This document shows, piece by piece, positions 22,432 through 30,676 of a stretch of DNA of 64,000 nt. Positions within the stretch are counted from its first letter, which is position 1. Each line of letters starts with the position of its first letter. Source of the DNA: Actinophytocola sp036402745 (GTDB taxonomy: Bacteria; Actinomycetota; Actinomycetes; Mycobacteriales; Pseudonocardiaceae); the NCBI RefSeq assembly GCF_036402745.1, contig NZ_DASWSJ010000161.1, positions 1-64,000 of the forward strand. Direction: 5' to 3'. Under the pieces are notes generated by a model. It was not told the origin of the DNA. It saw only the letters and a list, made by a program, of their open reading frames with translations, and did not search any database. The position numbers were made by a program, and so were the translations under genes.

Positions 22432-23411
22432 CCGACCTGGCCATCGAGACGTCCGGCCTCGTCAAGACCTTCGGCAGCACGCGTGCGGTGGACGGCGTCG
22501 ACCTCGCGGTGCCCGCCGGCAGCGTGTACGGCGTCCTCGGCCCGAACGGGGCCGGCAAGACCACCGCGGTCAAGATGCTCGCCACGCTGCTGCGCCCGGA
22601 CGGCGGCGAGGCCCGCGTGTTCGGCCACGACGTGGTCCGCGAGGCCGACACCGTGCGCAGCCTGGTGAGCCTCACCGGCCAGTACGCGTCGGTCGACGAG
22701 GACCTCACCGGCACCGAGAACCTGGTGCTCATCGGCCGGCTGCTCGGCCACCGCAAGCCCGCCGCACGCGACCGGTCGGCCCAGCTGCTGGAGGCGTTCG
22801 GGCTCACCGACGCCGCCGACAAGCAGGTCAAGAACTACTCCGGCGGCATGCGGCGGCGCATCGACATCGCGGCGAGCATCCTCAAGACGCCGGACGTGCT
22901 CTTTCTCGACGAGCCGACCACCGGCCTCGATCCCCGCAGCCGCAACCAGGTCTGGGACATCGTGCGGATCATCGTCGCGCAGGGCACCACGGTCATGCTC
23001 ACCACGCAGTACCTCGACGAGGCCGACCAGCTCGCGTCGCGGATCGCGGTGATCGACCGCGGCAAGGTCATCGCCGAGGGCACCCCCGGCGAGCTGAAGG
23101 CCTCGGTCGGCGCCGGCTCGATCCACGTCCGGCTGCGCGACGCCGCCCAGCGCGGGGAGGCGTTGCGGGTGCTCACCTCGGTGCTCGGCACCGGCGTGCA
23201 GCTCGACGCCGACCCGGTGGCGCTCACCGCGCAGCTCTCCGGCGAGGACAGCGACCGCGAGGCCGCCGAGCAGGCGTCCCGCGCGCTCGCCGAGCTGGCC
23301 GCGGCCGGCATCACCGTCGACAACTTCGCCCTGGGCCAGCCGACCCTCGACGAGGTGTTCCTGGCCCTCACCGATCACCCCGCCACCGAGTCCGAGGAGG
23401 TCGCGGCATGA
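22428..23411 (+). CDS. Drug-exporter ABC ATPase (DrrA-like)
   Basis: ATPase of 327 residues from the daunorubicin-resistance branch. The motifs in order are Walker A GPNGAGKTT at about residue 38, YSGGMRRRIDIA as signature, FLDEPTTGLDPRSR as Walker B and TTQYLDEADQ as the H-loop region. The DrrA-type C-terminal domain of about 100 residues ends in FALGQPTLDEVFLALTDHP. ATG 22428 overlaps the reductase stop, and its stop overlaps the permease start. It acts at the inner membrane face with the permease at 23408 to export a hydrophobic compound. Confidence 0.92.
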   Translation: MTDLAIETSGLVKTFGSTRAVDGVDLAVPAGSVYGVLGPNGAGKTTAVKMLATLLRPDGGEARVFGHDVVREADTVRSLVSLTGQYASVDEDLTGTENLVLIGRLLGHRKPAARDRSAQLLEAFGLTDAADKQVKNYSGGMRRRIDIAASILKTPDVLFLDEPTTGLDPRSRNQVWDIVRIIVAQGTTVMLTTQYLDEADQLASRIAVIDRGKVIAEGTPGELKASVGAGSIHVRLRDAAQRGEALRVLTSVLGTGVQLDADPVALTAQLSGEDSDREAAEQASRALAELAAAGITVDNFALGQPTLDEVFLALTDHPATESEEVAA

Positions 23412-24259
23412 GTACCGCTACTACCACCGAGCCCACCGTCAGCAGCTACACGCCCGCGGCGTCGAACCTGAACGCCGTGCTCGCCGCCGGCGAGGCACCG
23501 CCGAAACCGAGCGCCTGGTCGGCGTCGGTGACGTTCGGCTGGCGGGCCATGCTCAAGATCAAGCACGTGCCCGAGCAGATGTTCGACGTCACCGCGTTCC
23601 CGATCATGATGACGCTGATGTTCACCTACCTGTTCGGGGGTGCGCTCGCCGGCTCGGTCACCGAGTACCTGCAGTTCCTGCTGCCGGGCATCATGGTCAC
23701 CAGCGTCGTCATGATCACCATGTACACCGGCATGGGCGTCAACATCGACATCGAGAAGGGCGTGTTCGACCGGTTCCGCACGCTGCCGGTCTGGCGCCCG
23801 GCGGCCCTGGTGGGCGCCCTGTTCGGCGACGTGTTCCGCTATGTCACCGCGGCCACGGTCATCCTCGTGGTCGGCCTGATCCTGGGCTTCCGCCCGGGCG
23901 GCGGCGCACTCGGCGTCGTCATCGCGATCGCTCTGCTGGTGGCGTTCTCGTTCGCGTTCTCGTGGATCTGGACGATGTTCGGCCTGTTCCTGCGGTCGGA
24001 GAAGTCGGTGATGGGGGTCAGCATGATGGTGCTGTTCCCGCTGACGTTCCTGTCGAACGTGTTCGTCGAACCGGCCACGATGCCGGGCTGGCTGCGCACG
24101 TTCGTCGAGATCAACCCGATCACCCACCTGGTGGCGGCGGTCCGCGGCCTGATGCAGGGCGCCCCGGACGCCGGCGAGATCACCTGGGTCCTGGTGGCGG
24201 GCGCAGTGATCATCGCGATCTTCGGCACCCTGACGATGCGCCTCTACAACAGGAAGTAG
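23408..24259 (+). CDS. ABC-2 type exporter permease (DrrB-like)
   Basis: Membrane subunit of 283 residues with six hydrophobic helices. After a soluble N-terminal tail of about 40 residues come KHVPEQMFDVTAFPIMMTLMF and QFLLPGIM, and later PLTFLSNVFVEPATMPGWLR and NPITHLVAAVRGL, all characteristic of ABC-2 permeases of the DrrB group. It overlaps the ATPase gene by 4 bases and is followed by a bidirectional terminator. The pair would form a simple drug or lipid exporter. Confidence 0.92.
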   Translation: MSTATTTEPTVSSYTPAASNLNAVLAAGEAPPKPSAWSASVTFGWRAMLKIKHVPEQMFDVTAFPIMMTLMFTYLFGGALAGSVTEYLQFLLPGIMVTSVVMITMYTGMGVNIDIEKGVFDRFRTLPVWRPAALVGALFGDVFRYVTAATVILVVGLILGFRPGGGALGVVIAIALLVAFSFAFSWIWTMFGLFLRSEKSVMGVSMMVLFPLTFLSNVFVEPATMPGWLRTFVEINPITHLVAAVRGLMQGAPDAGEITWVLVAGAVIIAIFGTLTMRLYNRK

Positions 24260-24275
24260 CCGGACTGGGGGTGGT

Positions 24276-24308
24276 GGCGGGGCCTTCTCTTCCGGAGGAG
24301 GCCCCGCC
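24276..24308. terminator. Bidirectional terminator between convergent genes
   Basis: GGCGGGGCC (24276-24284) pairs with GGCCCCGCC (24300-24308) around a 15-base loop. It separates the DrrB gene from the leftward AAA ATPase gene. Confidence 0.75.
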
Positions 24309-24345
24309 GCGTCACGTGACGGGGCGCTGCCGATGGCCGCCGGCC

Positions 24346-27300
24346 TCACAGCGTCCAGCGGGTTGACGCGGCCGGGCGGTAGCAGCAGGTGGAACCGGTG
24401 GACAAGGACTCCCGAAGGTGGGTGGCCAGCTCGGGGTGGCGGTCGTCGAGCTTGCGGAGGGTGTCCCGGATTCTCGCGGTGACCGTCTTGCGGGCTCGTT
24501 CGGCCTCGTCGCCCAGGCGGCGGGTTCTGTTGCCCAGGCCGGCGGCCGCGCGGAGCTCGCGCAGGAGGGCCTCGCGCTCGCGGTCGTACCCGGCGGCGCG
24601 GAGATCGTCGCCGCGGTGGGTGGCCTCGTCGATCTGGTCGTCGAGGGTGGCGAGGCGGCGCTGGTAGGCCGACCTGGCCTCGGCGTCGAGGACCTCGTCG
24701 CCGCCGAGGCGGGCCGCGGCCGCCACCTCCTCGCCGCCCTCGGGGTTCAGCAGCCGGGTGGCCGGGACCTCCGTGCCGGGCGCGGACAGCAGCACATGCA
24801 GGTCCCGCAGGCCTTTCGCGTCGGGGACGTGCACCGTGCGGCCGGACATGGTGAGCGACCACGTCTCGCCGGTGTAGTGGAACTCGTTGGCCGGCGCCGA
24901 CGGCGCGGCGGGGCGCACCGAGCGGTGGCGGATGCCCAGCTCGGCCGCCTCCTCGGCCAGCTCCGCACGCAACGCCGCGGCCTCCGTTGGGTCGCCGCGG
25001 CCGGCAAGCGCCGACGCCAGGCCGGCCTTGGCCTCGACGACCCACGGTCGCGCGCCGAGCGACTCCGCCGAGCGCAGGGCCTCGGTGAACCCGTCGACCG
25101 CCGCGTCCCACCGGCCCTGCGCGGCGTCGACGGAGGCGAGCCACAGGTCGACCGGGCCGGCGAGATCACACCCGTACAGCGCCACCAGCCACTGGCCGCT
25201 GAACGGCGCCAGCTCGGCGTGCGCCCGCGCGCACAGGGCCGGCTCCCGGGTCAACGCCGCGACCTGGGCCAGCAGGCGCAACCACAGCGAGACGAACGAG
25301 CCGGGCACGGGCTCCGGGCGCGCGTCGAGCTCGGCCAGGCAGCGCGTGGCCGTGTCGCGGTCGCCGCGGACCGCCGCGACGAGCCCCTCCAGCAGCGCCG
25401 GGTACGGGTACGCCACCTCGGCCACCTGCCGGTGCAGCTCGTCGAGGTCGTCGAAGCGGCCCTGCAGCAGCAACGGCGCCCAGCGCAGGTGGTGCGCGGT
25501 GTAGGCCATGTGCGGGTGGTTCTGCTCGCTCGGCACCTCGAACGCCTTGGCCAGCATCGCCTCCGACTCGGCGAACCGGCCGCGGAACGACGCGATGATG
25601 CTCTGGTCGATGTACGCCCCGATCGCCATCGAGGTCTCCGGGTGCCGCTCGGACAGCGCGACGAACGCGGCGACCCTGTCGTGGAACCGGGGATCGCCCT
25701 GCTCCAGGGCCGCCACCCAGCTCAGCGACGTGGCCCACTGCTCCATCTCGGCGTCCCCGAGCCGGCGCGCGATGGCGATGAGCTCGTCGGTGAGCTCCAG
25801 CCGCTCCGCCGCGTGCCCCGGGTCCCACAGCGTGTCGTGCATGGTCCACAGGGAGAAGCCGAGTGTGTCGTCGTCGTTGCCGCTCCGCGCCCGCGCGATG
25901 ACCTGCATGATCACCTCGCGCGCCAGGTGGTCGAGGGACTTGCCGGCATGGTCGCCGCCGACCAGCGCACGGTGGGCGGCCCGCAGCGTCGTGGCCTTCA
26001 GGTCCGGCCGTCCCTCCGGTCCACCCAGACCGTTGAGCGTGAGCGCGACCCGCGCCAGCAGCTCCGGATCGTCCAGCCGCAGCGCGACGTCCGCCGCCTC
26101 CTGCAGCCACTCCCACCCACCCTCGGGTGGACCGAAGTGACACAGCTGGCTGCCGAGGTCGAGCGCGAGCCGCGCGCGCCGCGGGTCGTCCGGCCCGACC
26201 AGCTCGAGCGCGCGGCGGTTGTGACCGGCCGACTCCTCGAACGCCATCCGCTTGCGGGCGTCGCGCGCGGCCACCGTGAGGTGGTCGACGACCAGGCCCG
26301 GGTCGAGCTCCGCGCCGGCGAGGTAGGCGTGCCGGGCGCGGTCGGCGGGGAAGATCCGCTCGGTCAGCGCCGCCGACCGGTCGAGCGCGCGGACGACGGC
26401 GGCGTGCCGGCGCCGGGCCTCGCTCTCGTCGAGCGCCTCGTACAGCGTCTCGCGCACGAGGTCGTGGGCGAACGCGAACCGGCCGTCGCCGAGCGCGACC
26501 ACCAGGCGGGCGGCGATGGCCTCGTCGAGCAGCCGGTCGACCTGCGGCACGGGCGCGGCGACGACCGCGGCGAGCACCTGCCGGTGGAACTCGCGGCCGA
26601 GCACGGCGGCGTCGGTGAGCAGCGTGGACACCATCGACGGCAGCAGCGACAGCCGGCGGCGCACCGCGTCGCGCACGCCGGGCGCGACCGTGGTGAGCGC
26701 GCTGCCGCTGTGCCAGAGCCGGGCCGTCTGCTCGACGAAGAACGGGTTGCCGCCGGTGCGCACGTGGACCTCGGTGATGAGGTCGGCGGCCGGCTCGGTG
26801 CCGGTGGTGCGGGCGATGAGCGCGCCGACCTCGGCCTCGCCGAGCCCGGTGAGCGTGACCGTGGTGGCCCTGGCCAGCAGCGGCAGCATCAGCGGGGCCA
26901 GCGGGTGGTCGGTGGCCTCGACCTCCACGTCGCGGTAGGTGCCGACCAGCAGCAGCCGCTCGAACCAGGTGTGCTGCGCGACGAACTCCAGCAGCCGCAC
27001 CGACTCCGGGTCGGCCCAGTGCAGGTCGTCGAGCACCACCAGGACCGGCCGGCACTGCGCGACCGCGACGAGCGCGCTGGTGACCGCGTCGTACATCTGG
27101 AAGCCGTCGGCCTGCTCGGTGGACCGGGTGTCGCCGAGCAGGAACGCGAGCGGCGGGCCGGCCGCCTCGTGCGCCGCCGCCCACTCGTCGGCGGAGGCCT
27201 GCCGGCGCAGCCCGCGGATGACCTGCACCCACGGCCAGTAGCCGGGCGCGGCGGCGGAGTCCCAGCAGGACCCGGACAGCACCAGCGCGCCACCCCGCCG

Positions 27301-27456
27301 CGCGGCCTCCATGGCATCGGTGACCAAGGTGGTCTTGCCGATGCCGGCCTCGCCGGTGACCAGCACGAGCCCGCCGTGGCTGGCCGCGGCGCGGCCGATC
27401 TCGGCACGCAGCACGCCCGCGGGATGATCGCGGCCGATGAGCTCTGCTGTCGTCAT
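24346..27456 (-). CDS. Large AAA/STAND ATPase, regulator-like, without LuxR helix-turn-helix
   Basis: Cytoplasmic protein of 1036 residues. An N-terminal AAA_16/STAND ATPase domain has Walker A TGEAGIGKTT at about residue 35 and Walker B LVVLDDLHWADPE at about 140, followed by winged-helix and helical regions. A long tetratricopeptide-like section covers about residues 380-830. The C-terminus does not hold a LuxR domain. It has a segment MSGRTVHVPDAKGLRDLHVLLS, a coiled-coil region (QRRLATLDDQIDEATHRGDD) and a final domain with ARKTVTARIRDTLRKLDDRHPELATHL, as found in actinobacterial ATPases with a small winged-helix-like end. It is likely a signal-integrating regulator. Its target is not known. 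Confidence 0.8.
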   Translation of the reverse strand: MTTAELIGRDHPAGVLRAEIGRAAASHGGLVLVTGEAGIGKTTLVTDAMEAARRGGALVLSGSCWDSAAAPGYWPWVQVIRGLRRQASADEWAAAHEAAGPPLAFLLGDTRSTEQADGFQMYDAVTSALVAVAQCRPVLVVLDDLHWADPESVRLLEFVAQHTWFERLLLVGTYRDVEVEATDHPLAPLMLPLLARATTVTLTGLGEAEVGALIARTTGTEPAADLITEVHVRTGGNPFFVEQTARLWHSGSALTTVAPGVRDAVRRRLSLLPSMVSTLLTDAAVLGREFHRQVLAAVVAAPVPQVDRLLDEAIAARLVVALGDGRFAFAHDLVRETLYEALDESEARRRHAAVVRALDRSAALTERIFPADRARHAYLAGAELDPGLVVDHLTVAARDARKRMAFEESAGHNRRALELVGPDDPRRARLALDLGSQLCHFGPPEGGWEWLQEAADVALRLDDPELLARVALTLNGLGGPEGRPDLKATTLRAAHRALVGGDHAGKSLDHLAREVIMQVIARARSGNDDDTLGFSLWTMHDTLWDPGHAAERLELTDELIAIARRLGDAEMEQWATSLSWVAALEQGDPRFHDRVAAFVALSERHPETSMAIGAYIDQSIIASFRGRFAESEAMLAKAFEVPSEQNHPHMAYTAHHLRWAPLLLQGRFDDLDELHRQVAEVAYPYPALLEGLVAAVRGDRDTATRCLAELDARPEPVPGSFVSLWLRLLAQVAALTREPALCARAHAELAPFSGQWLVALYGCDLAGPVDLWLASVDAAQGRWDAAVDGFTEALRSAESLGARPWVVEAKAGLASALAGRGDPTEAAALRAELAEEAAELGIRHRSVRPAAPSAPANEFHYTGETWSLTMSGRTVHVPDAKGLRDLHVLLSAPGTEVPATRLLNPEGGEEVAAAARLGGDEVLDAEARSAYQRRLATLDDQIDEATHRGDDLRAAGYDREREALLRELRAAAGLGNRTRRLGDEAERARKTVTARIRDTLRKLDDRHPELATHLRESLSTGSTCCYRPAASTRWTL

Positions 27457-27525
27457 ATCGGATACGCCGTTTCTGCGAGGTTCTTCAGGCGCGCCCGATA
27501 GTAGGCAAGGCCACCGACAGTCCGC

Positions 27526-27915
27526 CTATTCCTCTCCCCCGGACCCGGACTCGCCGTCCTCGTGCATCTGGTCGGAGAACACGAACACGCGGATGGCGTT
27601 GCCGGTGTCGGGGTGGACCTGGGCGAGGTAGGCCGTGGCCGGCCGGCCGACGACACCCTCGACGGCCTCGAGGAAGTCGCTGCGGGTGGCCTCGTGCAGG
27701 GCCTCGTGGTGGCGGATCACCGCCTCCCGGTGGCCGCGCTCGCGGAGCACCGCGTCGGCGACGGTGAGGCTGTCGAGGGACAGCACGATGAGGCTCACCG
27801 GGTCGTCGTCGCTGACCGACACCTGGACGTTGCGCGGGCCCCGGCCGTAGAACGTGCGCTCGAGGCTGGTGATCTTCTCGGCGACCACGTTGCGCTGCGC
27901 CCTCGTTATCCGCAT
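27526..27915 (-). CDS. DUF2294/MpsC-like protein
   Basis: Small protein of 129 residues. The YGRGPRNVQVSVSDDD segment, the LDSLTVADAVL strand-helix and the end (TAYLAQVHPDTGNAIRVFVFSD) match the DUF2294 family, whose members have been linked to MpsC-type bicarbonate/Na+ systems. ATG 27915 has AAGGGAATGG upstream. The last 12 residues are acidic and Gly-rich. It stands between the large ATPase gene and the divergent cysteine dioxygenase gene. The biochemical function is unknown. Confidence 0.7.
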   Translation of the reverse strand: MRITRAQRNVVAEKITSLERTFYGRGPRNVQVSVSDDDPVSLIVLSLDSLTVADAVLRERGHREAVIRHHEALHEATRSDFLEAVEGVVGRPATAYLAQVHPDTGNAIRVFVFSDQMHEDGESGSGGEE

Positions 27916-28163
27916 GGCGCCATTCCCTTCGCCGACTGCCGGGCCCATTGTGCCCGCGCTCCCCCGCCGGATATTCTCCGGACGAACAGAAACCTTAACG
28001 GCTGATCGGGCCGTGCCGCAGTGTGCCCGCTGAACAGGGCGGGACATGCGGCGGGGCGACCCGAGCGAGATACCACTCGTGCTGGCCTCGAGCGAAGGTC
28101 GCACACAGCGACCGGCGAGCGAGGACACCGCGGGTGCCAAGCGAAAGGGCTTGTCTCGTGGAA

Positions 28164-28721
28164 ATGCATCATCAGTCCGTCGCGCCGTCTTTTCCGACCA
28201 ATTCGGAACGACACTATTCGCCGACGGAATTGCGCGCAATGGTCACCGAATTCGCCGGGGCACCGACCCGCTGGGCGAATATCGTGCGATTCGACCTGAC
28301 CGAGCGCTTCTACTCCCGCCTGCACGTCGACGACGCCGTCGAGGTGTGGCTGATCTGCTGGGACATCGGGCAGGACACCCTGCTGCACGACCACGGCGGC
28401 AGTGTCGGCGCGTTCACCGTGGCCCGCGGCTCGCTGCTGGAGGATTTCGGCGCGGTGCGGCGGACGGGGTTGCGCACTCGCCGGCACACGACCGGGGACT
28501 CGGTCGGTTTCGGCGTCGACTACCTGCACAACCTCGTGAACGTGAGCACCGAGCCGACGGTGTCGATCCACGCCTACTCTCCCCCGCTGCGGGCGATGAA
28601 CTTCTACTGCTGGCTGCCGAGCGGAATGCACCATCTGCGGGAGATCCCGTGCCACACGCCGGAGCCGGACGTGTCCGCGCTCGAGGCGGAGGCGGCGGTT
28701 CTCCGGGAGGCCGCGTCATGA
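28164..28721 (+). CDS. Cysteine dioxygenase
   Basis: Non-haem iron enzyme of the cupin fold, 185 residues. The three iron ligands are visible: His75 and His77 in LLHDHGGSVGAF, and His122 in DYLHNLVN. The reaction is oxidation of cysteine to cysteine sulfinate in the cytoplasm. ATG 28164 is used; GTG 28158, two codons earlier, has AAAGGG at a better distance and is a real alternative. The gene overlaps the rhodanese gene by 4 bases, a pairing that suggests a shared role in cysteine sulfur breakdown. Confidence 0.88.
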   Translation: MHHQSVAPSFPTNSERHYSPTELRAMVTEFAGAPTRWANIVRFDLTERFYSRLHVDDAVEVWLICWDIGQDTLLHDHGGSVGAFTVARGSLLEDFGAVRRTGLRTRRHTTGDSVGFGVDYLHNLVNVSTEPTVSIHAYSPPLRAMNFYCWLPSGMHHLREIPCHTPEPDVSALEAEAAVLREAAS

Positions 28722-29119
28722 GTGACACGGTGTCCGCGCTGCTCGAGCAGGCGCGCACGCACATCGTCCGGTACGCCCCGGCCGAGGCCGCGGAGGCCAT
28801 GCGCCGCGGTGCGATCCTCGTCGACCTGCGGCCCACCGAGTACCGGTGGCGCTTCGGTGAGGTGCCGGGGGCGATCGCGGTGTCCCGGCACGTGCTGGAG
28901 TGGCGGCTCGACGTCACCAGCGAGCACCGGCTCAAGGAGCTGCGCGCCGGGGACCGCGACCAGGAGATCGTCCTCATGTGCAACGAGGGCTACACCTCCA
29001 GCCTCGCCGCGCACCAGGTGATGACCCAGCTCGGGCTCACGAGCGTGGCCGACGTCGTCGGCGGGTTCGCCGCCTGGCGGGACGCCGGGCTGCCGACGGT
29101 GTCCCGGCTGACCAGGTAA
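28718..29119 (+). CDS. Rhodanese-domain sulfurtransferase
   Basis: Single-domain rhodanese of 133 residues. ILVDLRPTEYRWRFGEVPGAI forms the N-terminal part, and Cys88 in MCNEGYTSS is the persulfide-carrying residue. The end GGFAAWRDAGLP is typical of the family. Its ATG overlaps the dioxygenase stop, so the two are co-translated. It probably handles sulfane sulfur in the same cysteine pathway, moving it to thiosulfate, sulfite or another acceptor. Confidence 0.9.
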   Translation: MSDTVSALLEQARTHIVRYAPAEAAEAMRRGAILVDLRPTEYRWRFGEVPGAIAVSRHVLEWRLDVTSEHRLKELRAGDRDQEIVLMCNEGYTSSLAAHQVMTQLGLTSVADVVGGFAAWRDAGLPTVSRLTR

Positions 29120-29125
29120 CCTCGC

Positions 29126-29141
29126 CTAGAACGTGTTCTAG
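29126..29141 (+). promoter_or_regulatory. Perfect KstR-type operator
   Basis: CTAGAACGTGTTCTAG is a perfect 16-bp palindrome whose inner 14 bases fit the KstR consensus TNNAACNNGTTNNA exactly. It ends 14 bases before the ATG of the SDR gene at 29156. KstR is the TetR repressor of steroid ring and side-chain catabolism in actinobacteria; its gene is not in the window. Confidence 0.72.
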
Positions 29142-29155
29142 TTCGAGGAGGCGGC

Positions 29156-29832
29156 ATGGCACGGACGGCGCTGGTCACCGGCGGCGCGAGCGGTATCGGG
29201 CAGGCGTGTGCCGCACGGCTCGCGGCGGACGGGCTCGAGGTGGTCACCGTGGACCTCGCGGCCGGCGCCGACGTGCGGCTCGACGTCACCGACGCGGCCG
29301 CCGTGGCGGCGGCGGTCGAGCGGGTGGGCCGGGTCGACGTGCTGGTGAACAGCGCCGGCGTGATCGGCCCGGCCAAGCCTCTCGCCGAGGTGCCGACGCG
29401 GAGTGGGCGGCGACGTTCGCGGTCAACGTGACCGGGACGTTCCACCTGTGCCGTGCGGTCACCCCCGGCATGGTCGCGCGGGGCTGGGGCCGGGTCGTGA
29501 ACCTGGCGAGCATCGCCGGCAAGGACGGGAACCCGGGGCTCGCCGTCTACTCGGCGACGAAGGCCGCGGTGATCGGGCTGACCAAGGCGCTCGGCAAGGA
29601 GCTCGCGACCACCGGCGTACTGGTCAACGCGGTCGCACCAGCGGTGATCGAGACACCCATGAGTGCGACCGCCGATCCGGCGGTGATGGCGAGACTGGCG
29701 AGCCTGATCCCGATGGGCCGGCTCGGCCGGGCGGGCGAGGTCGCGGAGCTCGTCGCCTGGCTCGGTTCGGATCGTTGCAGCTTCTCCACTGGCGCGGTCT
29801 ACGACATCAGCGGAGGGCGGGCCACGTTCTAG
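29156..29832 (+). pseudogene. Frameshifted short-chain dehydrogenase (one base missing near 29391)
   Basis: The first 79 codons encode a normal SDR start (TGGASGIGQ, then NSAGVIGPAKPLAEV). The reading frame then breaks. The rest continues in another frame from 29392 with ADAEWAATFAVNVTG, NLASIAGKDG, the catalytic Tyr and Lys in YSATKAAV, and a normal end. Restoring one G after GT at 29391 joins the halves as LAEV-ADAEW, as expected for the family. It is either a recent loss-of-function change or a sequencing error in a G run. The KstR-type box upstream suggests a steroid-linked dehydrogenase. The stop overlaps the convergent gene by 4 bases. Confidence 0.82.
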
Positions 29833-30176
29833 GCGCTGACCCGGCTGGGGGTGAGCAGCGCGCCCGGGATCCGGTCGTCCGGCAGGGCGAGCATCGCGCC
29901 CAGCACCGCGAGGGCCGGCCCGGCCTCCTGCCAGAACACCCGGCTGGGCGCCAAGATGTCCTGGTCGGAGGGCATTCGGGCGGCGACGACCTCGTCCTCG
30001 CCGTGCAGCTGCACCACGTCGACCACGTTGTGGTGGGCCCGCACGCCGACGACGGCGATGACCTCGCCGTTCTCGTCTCTGGGGTCGATGAACCGGAAAC
30101 CGCGCGCCACCAGCGCGCGGAGTTGGGCATCGGTGCTGGTCGCGGTGTGGACCGACGACGCGGCACTGGAAGCCAT
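29829..30176 (-). CDS. Uncharacterised small protein downstream of a DUF397 gene
   Basis: A 115-residue protein of unknown function. After a Ser/Ala/Thr-rich start it has ALVARGFRFIDPRDENGEVIAVVGVRAHHNVVDVVQLHGEDE, a compact alpha/beta pattern, then DILAPSRVFWQEAGPALAVLGAMLALPDD. Proteins of this kind often accompany XRE/DUF397 groups in actinobacteria. The start overlaps the DUF397 stop by one base (TGATG), so it is the last gene of that unit. No catalytic residues can be named. Confidence 0.75.
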   Translation of the reverse strand: MASSAASSVHTATSTDAQLRALVARGFRFIDPRDENGEVIAVVGVRAHHNVVDVVQLHGEDEVVAARMPSDQDILAPSRVFWQEAGPALAVLGAMLALPDDRIPGALLTPSRVSA

Positions 30177-30400
30177 CAAGCCCTCCGCTTCCTCACGTCG
30201 GCCAGGAAGGTCACCAGGTCGGTGCGTGAGTAGACCAGCACCGGGCCGTCCGGGTTGCGAGAGTTCCGCACGGCGACGACCTCGCCTTGCGGCCAGGTCA
30301 GCTCCACGCAGTTGCCGACCGCACCGCTGGCGCTGCTCTTGCGCCACACAGCGTGCTCGAGCCGATCAGCGGACATGCCATTTCGGACGTTGCCTGTCAT
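30176..30400 (-). CDS. DUF397-domain protein
   Basis: A 74-residue DUF397 protein. The family core is clear: VWRKSSASGAVGNCVELTW at residues 19-37 and EVVAVRNSRNPDGPVLVYS after it. Such proteins are the usual partners of XRE regulators with a DUF5753 domain and are thought to act as toxin- or antidote-like modulators in actinobacterial development. Here the XRE gene lies upstream in the same direction but 276 bases away. ATG 30400 is used; an in-frame ATG at 30376 would remove eight residues. Twin palindromes lie upstream. Confidence 0.88.
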   Translation of the reverse strand: MTGNVRNGMSADRLEHAVWRKSSASGAVGNCVELTWPQGEVVAVRNSRNPDGPVLVYSRTDLVTFLADVRKRRA

Positions 30401-30440
30401 GTGCCCACCCCGATTCCCGACTACCTACAGTGGGTGCACC

Positions 30441-30502
30441 TGCACGTGCAGCTGCATACAATGACGATAACATGTGCGAGTGCAGCGGTAAATGCACGTG
30501 CA
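30441..30502 (-). promoter_or_regulatory. Twin TGCACGTGCA palindromes upstream of the DUF397 gene
   Basis: TGCACGTGCA occurs at 30441-30450 and again at 30493-30502, exactly 52 bases apart, or about five helical turns. The first is the centre of a 22-bp palindrome with one mismatched pair (30435-30456). The second extends to ATGCACGTGCAT. The spacing suggests cooperative binding or looping, probably by the XRE regulator encoded at 30677-31582. Confidence 0.65.
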
Positions 30503-30676
30503 TATGAATGGGCGCACACGATTAGGTCAAGATCCGCTACGGCAGGTGTCCGCCCAGGTAATGGCCGGTGAACGGGTCACGGCGAGAACCAGATACCGCC
30601 AGTTACCACCCGATCGAGTGATGAGAACACCCTGGTGGCGAGAACTGCGGGCCCATCCACGATGGGCGGCGGGCGG

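Noticed and set aside
24418..27501. A 1000-codon plus-strand frame opposite the AAA ATPase
   Set aside because: Composition is Arg/Gly/Val-rich without motifs, and the minus strand has clear Walker motifs.
28023..28163. An extended N-terminus for cysteine dioxygenase beginning at 28023
   Set aside because: The extra 47 residues are Arg/Cys-rich and unlike the family, and no ribosome-binding site precedes that start.
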